From positions 310,001 to 374,000 of the forward strand of contig CAVTIA010000002.1 in the NCBI GenBank assembly GCA_963734635.1: a stretch of DNA of 64,000 nt, given 5' to 3'. A model generated the notes under the pieces. It ran no database searches and was not told the DNA's origin. It saw only the letters and a program-made list of their open reading frames with translations. Made by a program: the position numbers and the translations under genes. This document shows positions 55,739-64,000 of the stretch, piece by piece (positions within the stretch are counted from its first letter, which is position 1; the number at the start of each line of letters is the position of its first letter). Source of the stretch: DATCJA01 sp963734635 (lineage in GTDB: Bacteria > Acidobacteriota > Vicinamibacteria > Vicinamibacterales > UBA2999).

Positions 55739-56374
55739 TGTCACAGTGAGAGGCGCCTGCGTTGCAGATTGTTGCCGAATTCGTTGCGAGCGCTGCGAGC
55801 GCACGTGACTTTCCCCGTGACCGGCTGCCGGAAGTCGCGCTGGTCGGCCGGTCCAACGTGGGCAAATCGAGCCTGATCAACGCCCTGGTGCGGCGCAAGC
55901 TGGCGCGCACGAGCGCGGCTCCCGGCAAGACGCGCCTGGCCAACTTTTACCGCGTGCAGCGCGGGTCCGAACCGGCGCTCTATCTGGTCGACCTGCCCGG
56001 CTACGGATACGCGCGGGGAGGCGACGTCTCGGCCCGGGAATTCAATCGGCTCGCCGACGCATATTTGTACGCGCGGCGTGCGAGGCGGATGATGTTCCGA
56101 CTCGCGGGAGGGGCGCCGGGAGGGTCGCCCCACGGGGAGGACCCGTGGCGATCGAGGTGCTGCTGCTGGTGGATTCGCGCCACCCCGGCCTCGATTCGGA
56201 CCTCGAGGCCTGGACATGGGTGAAGTCGCAGGAGTGTCCCTGCGGTATCGTCGCAACCAAGGTGGACAAGCTGACGCGCGCGGAACGTGCGCGCCACACT
56301 CGGCAACTGGAATCGTTGTTTGACGTCCCCGTCACGCTGGTCTCAGCGGAGACGGGGGAAGGACTGGATGAACT

Positions 56375-57775
<1,401 letters not shown>

Positions 57776-57780
57776 CCTGA

Positions 57781-57786
57781 TATAAT
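57781..57786 (+). promoter_or_regulatory. Possible -10 box upstream of rpmE
   Basis: A perfect TATAAT lies just after the rho stop and 33 bases before the rpmE start. No good -35 is found at 17 bases upstream, where the DNA encodes the Rho C-terminus. GAAGGAG at 57806-57812 is the ribosome-binding site. Confidence 0.5.
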
Positions 57787-57818
57787 TTCTGTTTGCGCCA
57801 CACCCGAAGGAGCCCGTT

Positions 57819-58102
57819 GTGAAGGAAGGGATTCATCCGAAATACCACGTCGTCGAAGCGCGCTGCGCCTGCGGCAACACCTTCAAGACGCGGTCGACCA
57901 AGCCCGAGCTGCATCTCGAGATCTGCTCAACCTGTCATCCGTTCTTTACCGGCCGTCAGAAGCTGATCGATACCGAAGGACGCGTAGAGCGGTTCACGAA
58001 GAAATTCGGGGTACAGACCTCCGAACAGCGGCGCACGGCCGCCAAGGCTGCCAGACCAAGACGGCCGCCACCAAACGCACGCGCAAGGCCCCGACAACCT
58101 AG
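57819..58102 (+). CDS. rpmE: Ribosomal protein bL31, zinc form, with basic tail; one frame break
   Basis: From a GTG start: MKEGIHPKYHVVEARCACGNTFKTRST...EICSTCHPFFTGRQKLIDTEGRVERF. The four zinc-site cysteines (CAC...CSTC) mark the zinc-binding L31 form. After the core, the protein has a Lys/Ala-rich tail. One base seems missing at about 58051; with it restored, the tail reads AKTKTAATKRTRKAPTT and ends at TAG 58100-58102. Confidence 0.93.
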
Positions 58103-58106
58103 CCGC

Positions 58107-58135
58107 TGCAGGTCCGGCTGAAGCCGGGCACTGCA
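58107..58135 (+). terminator. Hairpin after rpmE
   Basis: TGCAG..TCCGGC and GCCGGG..CTGCA form a stem with a TGAA loop directly downstream of the corrected rpmE stop. No T tract follows. The remaining gap up to 58270 shows nothing recognisable. Confidence 0.5.
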
Positions 58136-58270
58136 CCCGAAAGTAGCAAGCACAGCAATATCGGGATGGGAATGTACCTGACTTGTCGCATGCTTCTCCT
58201 CCCGGTTCACGCCAAGTCCACAACACGTGCCGTATCGGAACCGTATGCTCGAGGTGAGTGAAGAAGCCGC

Positions 58271-59668
58271 TTAGAACGGCGGATTAAAGAGCGAAAACGT
58301 GGTCTGTTCGGTCCGTCTTGCGGACTTCGGAGAGGCGAGCTTCCGATCGAGGCGTGTCAGACGATGCCGAACTGCGGTCGCGCGCGACCCACTGGTTGCG
58401 AGCTGCAGCGACTTTCGCGCCAGGTCGCGCGCCAGATGGAGATCCCGTTTGCGGTGCTCGTGGTGAACGGCAAGCGCTTCGCTGGCCTCCTGCATGAACC
58501 GCGGCGGGCACGCGGGCAACGCGAGAAGGCGACGCCATTCGGCGGCGGCCTCATCGTAGCGTCGAGAACGACGGTCCAATAGCGCCAACGCCCGCAGCGC
58601 CTCGGCGGACACGCAGGAATCAGCCGCCGCAGCCGTCGCTGCCGACTCCATCGACTCCGCCCGCGCAAAGCACGCGCGGGCATCCTCCAAGCGGCCGGCG
58701 CGCAGGTAAAGACAGCCCAGGCCGTACGCCTCACGAGCCGTCTGCGCGGCGTCCGCCCCTTCCTCCAGCAGTTGCGCGGCTCGCGCAGTCAGCAGGGCGA
58801 GTGAAAGCAGATCGAGGCGGTTGTGTTCCAGCACCGCTGCGAGCGGACGTTCGTCCCCGCTCCGAACATACTGAAAATACCGCGACGGAATGGCGTAGCC
58901 CGGCACGTCGTCCTCGCGCACATGGCCAAGGATCGACTCTTCCAGCGAATCCAGACAGCAGCTCGCGCGAGCCCCCACATGCGGCGCCGCTGCCCCATTC
59001 ACCGGCCTGTAAGATGCGGAACGCCAGAGACGCCGCGCCGAATGCAGGATGTCGACGTGCGGCATCCCGGCAAATGAAGCGGTCATGCGGTGAAACAGAA
59101 ACCGCGTTTCGAGCAGCGGCACGTCGAATGTCTTGCCGTTATAAGAGACCAGCGCCCCGGCACTGGCGGCTGTACTGGCGACGTCCTCGAGGAGGCCGCG
59201 TTCGGCTCCATAGCGGGCCAGCAGAAACTGCCGCACCTTGAACGTTGCGCCCTCGAACCATCCACAACCCACGAGGAATGCGTACGTGCCGGCGCCGCCG
59301 GCCAGGCCGGTCGTTTCCAGGTCGATGAACAGCACTCGCGACTGTCCAATAGATGGCTCGAGCAGCGCAAGCGCCGGCCAGGAGCAGTCACTTCCGGGTG
59401 CGTTGTCGGCAACGACGGCGCGACCGTGGCGATGACCGGGGGGATACGACCGATCGATGACGACGTAGCGCTCGCCGCGTGATTCGCGCCATTCGCCATC
59501 GAGTGTTTCAGAGGTGATGTCGCAGTATGCCGGGTCCGCGTCTGCCGGGTCCACCGACGATGGACACCGCCCGTCGGTGGGACCCGGCCCACATATGTGG
59601 AGGTCTTCATGCGCAGCCGACCCGCCGGACGGCCTCACGACGCTGCGAAGCCGTTCGGTGAGATTCAT
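58271..59668 (-). CDS. mrfB: YprB/MrfB-like 3'-5' exonuclease with TPR-like tail
   Basis: About 465 residues from ATG 59668, overlapping the helicase stop (ATGA). A DEDDh-type RNase H-fold exonuclease is recognisable: FIDLETTGLAGGAGTY, VSYNGKTFDVPLLETRF, HVDILHSARRLWR and EHNRLDLLSLALL. The C-terminal third is helical with TPR-like AYGLGCLYLRAGRLEDARACF. In Bacillus the homologous exonuclease MrfB works with helicase MrfA to repair mitomycin damage. The same gene pair here supports a shared role. Confidence 0.85.
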   Translation of the reverse strand: MNLTERLRSVVRPSGGSAAHEDLHICGPGPTDGRCPSSVDPADADPAYCDITSETLDGEWRESRGERYVVIDRSYPPGHRHGRAVVADNAPGSDCSWPALALLEPSIGQSRVLFIDLETTGLAGGAGTYAFLVGCGWFEGATFKVRQFLLARYGAERGLLEDVASTAASAGALVSYNGKTFDVPLLETRFLFHRMTASFAGMPHVDILHSARRLWRSASYRPVNGAAAPHVGARASCCLDSLEESILGHVREDDVPGYAIPSRYFQYVRSGDERPLAAVLEHNRLDLLSLALLTARAAQLLEEGADAAQTAREAYGLGCLYLRAGRLEDARACFARAESMESAATAAAADSCVSAEALRALALLDRRSRRYDEAAAEWRRLLALPACPPRFMQEASEALAVHHEHRKRDLHLARDLARKSLQLATSGSRATAVRHRLTRLDRKLASPKSARRTEQTTFSLFNPPF

Positions 59669-62091
59669 GCGACGACTCGCGCCGGCGCCGCCGAGTCGAC
59701 GAGCAGCTGCAGAATCCTGACAGCAACGGTTTTCGCGAGCGGGCCTGTGTCGCCGATAGGCCCTACGCATGTCGGGCAACCGTGCTCACACTCGCAGCTC
59801 GCAATCAGATCGCGCGTGCGCGTCAGCAGTTCCGCACGCATCGCAAACAGCGGCTCGCTGAAGCCAATGCCGCCAGGGTAGTTGTCGTAGACGAACACGC
59901 ACGGCTCATCCGGAATCGTCGCGGGATGTCCAGTTCGCGTCAGGTCGGTGTCGTCGGCCTGGTTTCCGCTACCGATCGAAATGCCGATGTCGTTGCGGTC
60001 GCACATCAGGAGCAACTGCGCCACCTGGCGCATTGCGAACGAGAGGCCGACAACGCCGTCGCGCCGGTCGTCGGCTGCATACGGCAGCACCGCCATAATG
60101 GTTTGTGGCACGGTCAACCAGTACGCGGAAGTATGCAGTTGCTGCTCGGGCAGGTCCAGCTCACCGGAGCCCACGTTCTCGTTGGTGTAGAACTTGATCT
60201 TCTTGAAGCCAACGACGCGTGAGGACACGTGCACTTCGCCGTGGGCATGGATTCCGGGATCGGGGATCGGGGATCGGGGATCCGGAGCCGAAACCTGACC
60301 ACGTTCGGATCCCGGATCCCGGATCCCGGATCCCGCCATAGTGAAGGTCTCGAGCACCGTGACCTTCGTGTACGTGATGGCGTCGGTGTAGTAGTCGCAG
60401 TCGATGGCCCGCACGTAGGCTTTGCGCCCGTCGAAATCGAGGCGCTCAACCTGATACAACGCGCCTTCGAGCAGGTAGATGGCCTTCTCGTGCAACGTCG
60501 CAGGACCGCTGGTGAAGCTCGTTTCGCCGATGACGTCTGCCCCACGCGTCGTATCGACGACCACGAAGTTGTCCGACGAAATCGAGCGGAGGCTCACCGC
60601 GTCTGCGGGATACGATTCGCTCGTCCACTGCCAGTCGGATCCGGTCTGGTGCACCAGACCGTTTTCCGACAGCACACGCAGAACTTCCTGGACGTCGTGA
60701 CGGCCGTATTGTTCCGACGTCGAAAAGGGCAACTCGAATGCCGCGCATTTGACGTGATCGACGAGGATGTGCAGGTTGTCAGGATTGACGAGCGCATGCT
60801 CTGGTGAGGCATCGAAAAAATACGACGGATGCCGTACGACGAACTGGTCGATCGGCGCGCTGCTCGCGACGAGAACCGCAGCCGAGCGTTCACTTCTGCG
60901 CCCTGCACGTCCGGCGCGCTGCCATGTTGCCGCGATCGTGCCCGGGTAGCCGGCCATCACGCACACGTCGAGTGCACCGATGTCGATGCCGAGCTCGAGC
61001 GCGTTGGTCGAGACAATCGCCTGGACGAGACCATCGCGCAGTTCCTTTTCGATCTGCCTACGGCGCTGTGGAAGATAACCTCCTCTGTAGCCGCGAATCC
61101 GGTGGCGATTACCTGCAGGGCCGTCAAAATCATCCTTGAGATAGGTAGTAAGGATTTCGGTCGCGAGGCGGCTTTGCGCGAAGACGATCAGCTGCATGCC
61201 GCGTTTCAGGAACTCGCCCGCAATGCGCCGTGCCTCAGAGAGGTACGACCGCCGGATTCCAAGCTGCCGATTCACGACGGGCGGGTTGACGAACACGAAC
61301 GCCTTCTCGCCTCTGGGTGCCCCGTGCTCCGAAACCAGTTCGAACGGCTGCTCTACCAGCCCTTCTGCCAGCTCGCGTGGGTTCGCAATCGTTGCCGAAC
61401 AGCAGATGAACGTGGGATTCGAACCGTAGTGCCGGCAGACGCGGAGCATCCGCCGGAGGACGTTGGCCAGATGGCTTCCAAACACCCCGCGGTATGTGTG
61501 CAGCTCGTCGATCACGACGTAACGCAGGTTTTCGAACAGCTTTGCCCAGCGCGGATGATGCGGGAGCACTCCCGAATGGAGCATGTCGGGATTGCTCAGC
61601 ACGATGTGCGCGCGGCCGCGGACGGCCTTGCGCGCGTCCTGGGGCGTGTCGCCGTCGTACGTGAACACGCCGATCCGGGCATCGTGACCAGTGGCGAGCA
61701 GCTCGGCAACCTCCCGGAGCTCGGCTAGCTGATCCTGGGCGAGGGCTTTGGTTGGAAACAGGTACAGCGCGTGCGCCGCAGGATCCCGCAGGATGGCGTT
61801 CAGAACGGGCGCGTTGTAGCAAAGGGTCTTGCCCGATGCGGTTGGCGTGGTAATGACGACGTTGCGGCGAGCCAGCGCGTGCTCGATCGCAACCGCCTGA
61901 TGCGTGTAGAGCTCCGTGATGCCGCGGACACCGAGCACCTCGCGCAATGGTTCGCTGATATCGTCCGGAAACGGCGCGTATCGGGCCGAGAGCGCCGGAA
62001 GCACGCGGAGCGCCGTGACCCAGGCGTCCGGAGCGTCGTGGTCTGTGTGGCGGCCCCCGGTGAGACGATCCAAGGCCGTTTGTAGCGCCAT
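59665..62091 (-). CDS. mrfA: YprA/MrfA-like DEAD/DEAH helicase with C-terminal zinc cluster
   Basis: About 808 residues from ATG 62091 (ATG 62208 is in frame but gives an atypical leader). Walker A TPTASGKTLCYN (about 80), VIDELHTYRG Walker B, CCSATIANP motif III, and NALELGIDIGALD...QRAGRAGR motif VI are intact. The C-terminal DUF1998 ends in CECEHGCPTC, the four-cysteine metal site of MrfA. A heptad repeat element encodes about 26 residues (IRDPGSERGQVSAPDPRSP and flanks) just before GEVHVSSRVVGFKKIKF. Confidence 0.9.
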   Translation of the reverse strand: MALQTALDRLTGGRHTDHDAPDAWVTALRVLPALSARYAPFPDDISEPLREVLGVRGITELYTHQAVAIEHALARRNVVITTPTASGKTLCYNAPVLNAILRDPAAHALYLFPTKALAQDQLAELREVAELLATGHDARIGVFTYDGDTPQDARKAVRGRAHIVLSNPDMLHSGVLPHHPRWAKLFENLRYVVIDELHTYRGVFGSHLANVLRRMLRVCRHYGSNPTFICCSATIANPRELAEGLVEQPFELVSEHGAPRGEKAFVFVNPPVVNRQLGIRRSYLSEARRIAGEFLKRGMQLIVFAQSRLATEILTTYLKDDFDGPAGNRHRIRGYRGGYLPQRRRQIEKELRDGLVQAIVSTNALELGIDIGALDVCVMAGYPGTIAATWQRAGRAGRRSERSAAVLVASSAPIDQFVVRHPSYFFDASPEHALVNPDNLHILVDHVKCAAFELPFSTSEQYGRHDVQEVLRVLSENGLVHQTGSDWQWTSESYPADAVSLRSISSDNFVVVDTTRGADVIGETSFTSGPATLHEKAIYLLEGALYQVERLDFDGRKAYVRAIDCDYYTDAITYTKVTVLETFTMAGSGIRDPGSERGQVSAPDPRSPIPDPGIHAHGEVHVSSRVVGFKKIKFYTNENVGSGELDLPEQQLHTSAYWLTVPQTIMAVLPYAADDRRDGVVGLSFAMRQVAQLLLMCDRNDIGISIGSGNQADDTDLTRTGHPATIPDEPCVFVYDNYPGGIGFSEPLFAMRAELLTRTRDLIASCECEHGCPTCVGPIGDTGPLAKTVAVRILQLLVDSAAPARVVA
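60256..60334. repeat. Heptad quasi-palindrome inside the mrfA-like gene
   Basis: Left arm: four 7-mers GGGATCG, GGGATCG, GGGATCG, GGGATCC (60256-60283). Spacer 23 bases. Right arm: four identical GGATCCC words (60307-60334). Each arm has four G3 runs separated by 3-4 bases on one strand, which is a G-quadruplex pattern. The gene's frame stays open. Confidence 0.9.
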
Positions 62092-62289
62092 GTCGTGCGC
62101 CCCGACCCTGAGCTCAGTCGACGGCTGAAGGCGTCCTGGCCCTTCGACGCGCTCGAAGCCACTCTGACCATCGTCGAGGGGTGGACGCGCACCGACGGGC
62201 GGGAGCATGGCCCCCGATGATAAACGTAAAAAAGGCGAAGGTCCAGGCAGAAGGCCAACGTAGGCCGGATCCTTTCCGGACCCGGCTGC
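62092..62289. other. Gap between alcohol dehydrogenase end and helicase start
   Basis: The helicase frame remains open back to 62208, so part of this may be coding. Between 62209 and 62289 an imperfect GC-rich inverted repeat (TAGGCCGGATCC...GGACCCGGCTGCCTA) lies just after the dehydrogenase stop and may be its terminator. Nothing else was recognised. Confidence 0.4.
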
Positions 62290-63459
62290 CTAGTGAGGCT
62301 TCAGCACGACTTTTACGCAGCCATCCTGCTTGTCCCGGAACGTTCGGTACATTCTCGGTGCCTGTTCCAGAGGCTCCCGGTGTGTAACCACGAACGAGGG
62401 ATCGATATCGCCGTTCTCAATGTGACGCAGCAGACGTGACAGGTACTTGTGCACGTGGGTCTGCCCCAGCTTCAGTGTCAACCCTTTGCTGAACGCCGCA
62501 CCCATCGGCACCTTGTCGATAAAGCCGCCATATACACCGGGAATCGACACAATCCCACCCTTACGGCAGCAGTGGATCGCCTGTCGAACGGCCGTGGCGC
62601 GGTCCGTCGCCAGATGCAGGGCGGTCTTCGCCTTGTCGTACCAGTAGTCGATGTGAGCGCCGTGCGCTTCCATGCCGACCGCATCTATGCACGCATCGGG
62701 TCCAAGCCCACCAGTCATCGTCTTCAGACGGTCGAACACCTCGTCGTTCATGGAGTCGAGCGTCTCGGCACCAGCCTCAGCAGCCATCCGCAGTCGTTCG
62801 GGCACCGCATCGATCGCGATCACCCGCCAGGCGCCGAGGAGAAATGCGCTCCGGATGGCGAACTGACCGACCGGCCCGCACCCCCACACTGCGATCGTGT
62901 CGCCCGGACGAATGTTGCAGTTCTCGGCCGCCATGTAACCGGTGGGAAAGATGTCGGTCAGAAACAGCAGCTGCTCGTCGGTCAAGTGATCGGGCACCTT
63001 GAAGGGTCCGACGTCCGCGTACGGGACTCGGACGAACTCGGCCTGTCCGCCTGCGTAGCCGCCCATCATGTGCGAATAACCGAACAACGCACCGGCTGGG
63101 TAGCCATACAGCTTTTCGCTGATTGACGCGTTGGGGTTCGAGTTGTCGCAGACGGCCCACATCTCGTTGCGGCAGAAGTAGCAGTGTCCGCAGGCGATCG
63201 TAAACGGGACGATCACCCTGTCGCCTTTCCGAAGGTTGCTGACGGAGCGTCCAATGTCGACGACCTCGCCCATGAACTCGTGACCGAGGATGTCGCCTGC
63301 CTTCATTGTGGGTATGAAGCCGTCCATCAGATGCAGATCGGAACCGCAGATCGCGGTAGACGTCACGCGCACGATCGCGTCGCGGGGGTTGAGGATTGCG
63401 GGGTCCGGGACGCGCTCGACGGTGATCTTGTCGGTCCCCTCCCAGCACACAGCTTTCAT
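62290..63459 (-). CDS. Zinc-dependent alcohol dehydrogenase, MDR family
   Basis: About 389 residues from ATG 63459. Catalytic zinc ligands are in AICGSDLHLMDG (Cys about 38) and GDILGHEFMGEV. The structural zinc has four cysteines in CGHCYFCRNEMWAVCD (about 97-112), and the NAD-binding loop is VWGCGPVGQFAIRSAFLLGA. It resembles glutathione-independent formaldehyde dehydrogenase-type enzymes, but the substrate is uncertain. It starts at the SRPBCC gene's stop (ATGA), so the two are co-translated. Confidence 0.92.
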   Translation of the reverse strand: MKAVCWEGTDKITVERVPDPAILNPRDAIVRVTSTAICGSDLHLMDGFIPTMKAGDILGHEFMGEVVDIGRSVSNLRKGDRVIVPFTIACGHCYFCRNEMWAVCDNSNPNASISEKLYGYPAGALFGYSHMMGGYAGGQAEFVRVPYADVGPFKVPDHLTDEQLLFLTDIFPTGYMAAENCNIRPGDTIAVWGCGPVGQFAIRSAFLLGAWRVIAIDAVPERLRMAAEAGAETLDSMNDEVFDRLKTMTGGLGPDACIDAVGMEAHGAHIDYWYDKAKTALHLATDRATAVRQAIHCCRKGGIVSIPGVYGGFIDKVPMGAAFSKGLTLKLGQTHVHKYLSRLLRHIENGDIDPSFVVTHREPLEQAPRMYRTFRDKQDGCVKVVLKPH

Positions 63460-64000
63460 CGTCGTCCTCCGACCGGCTGACCCTTCGTCGTCGGGATCTC
63501 GCCGGTCTCGATCAACTGCTTGAATCTGCGCAGGTCGTCGTGAATCTGAACAGTCGGCTCTTCGCCCAGAAGCCGAGCCACTGCGGCTCCAAGCTTCCCG
63601 GCGGGCGGGCTGTACCTGCAGGTGTACTCGCACCTCGGTACCGCGCGGCGTTTCACGAAAGTTGACGGAGCCGGCGGTCGAGACTTCCGATCCTTCGAGC
63701 GACTGCCACGCGATGAGCCGGCCGTCGATTTCGTTGATGATGCGCGCGTCCCATTCGACGTTCATTCCTGCGGGGCCGCGTGCAACCCAGTGAGAAATAC
63801 CGGCTTCCCGTTGTGACACGGCGCGGAGGTGATTCATGAATCTTGGGAGGTTTTCGAAGTTTCGCCAGAAGCGAAACACTTCGAATGGCGGTCTGCTGAC
63901 GGTCACCGCCTCCTCGACGTGAATGCCCGCGTACCCACCGAGCCGGCGACGCGTATCAGAATCGCGGTCCGCAATGACGCCAGTTCCATGCTGAGTCGGC
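63456..64000 (-). CDS. SRPBCC (START-like) family protein, partial, one frame break
   Basis: The gene enters from beyond the right edge; visible residues begin TQHGTGVIADRDSDTRRRLGGYAGIHVEEAVTVSRPPFEVFRFWRNFENLPRFM. The polyketide-cyclase-like fold is clear, with GSVNFRETPRGTEVRVHLQ then YSPPAGKLGAAVARLLGEEPTVQIHDDLRRFKQLIETGEIP in the next frame. One extra base at about 63631 explains the break. Such proteins often sit beside zinc alcohol dehydrogenases; their ligand is unknown. Confidence 0.85.

Noticed and set aside
56020..56140. True inactivation of engB
   Set aside because: The domain order is intact on both sides of one missing base, and the gene is normally essential, so a sequence error is likelier.

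Overview
The window is GC-rich bacterial DNA with a Gram-negative envelope (MreBCD/PBP2, lipoproteins, Wza-type export, heptose sugars) and dense ATGA-overlapping operons. Gene content and style suggest Acidobacteriota, possibly Vicinamibacteria. This is an inference; there is no rRNA gene to confirm it.

Layout. 1-4004 (minus): rod-shape operon GGDEF cyclase - mreB - mreC - mreD - mrdA (cut by the window edge). 4147-8418: periplasmic protein-quality genes (PpiD-like isomerase, SppA, FKBP lipoprotein). 8637-48245: a roughly 40 kb polysaccharide locus. It begins with a tyrosine autokinase, an outer-membrane barrel, a Wza-like exporter, a polyprenyl-phosphate sugar transferase, a Wzy-like polymerase and a Wzx-like flippase. 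It continues through about ten glycosyltransferases, methyltransferases, epimerases, two DegT aminotransferases, a deacetylase, an O-antigen ligase-like protein and an amidinotransferase. It ends with a GDP-heptose module (nucleotidyltransferase/phosphatase/kinase fusion, HddA, GmhA). 48273-49628: orphan Dam-type methylase and a zinc-ribbon protein. 49692-58102: tRNA-Leu(UAG), then tig-clpP-clpX-lon-engB-rho-rpmE. 58271-62091 (minus): an MrfA/MrfB-type helicase and exonuclease. 62290-64000 (minus): zinc alcohol dehydrogenase and a partial SRPBCC protein.

The polysaccharide genes read as a Wzx/Wzy-type pathway: initiation on undecaprenyl phosphate, assembly and decoration with methyl, amino, amidino and heptose groups, flipping, polymerisation under a BY-kinase, and export.

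The most unusual signal is not a gene. At least six and up to eight sites carry a quasi-palindrome whose two arms are each tandem arrays of a 7-bp (once 8-bp) word of the form GGNNNNR. The word differs from site to site, but architecture, period and polarity are constant. Most lie in gaps between genes; two lie in frame inside coding sequence.

About thirteen single-base frame breaks fall in otherwise intact genes, several of them normally essential. They look like assembly errors rather than decay, and coordinates of those genes are given across the break.
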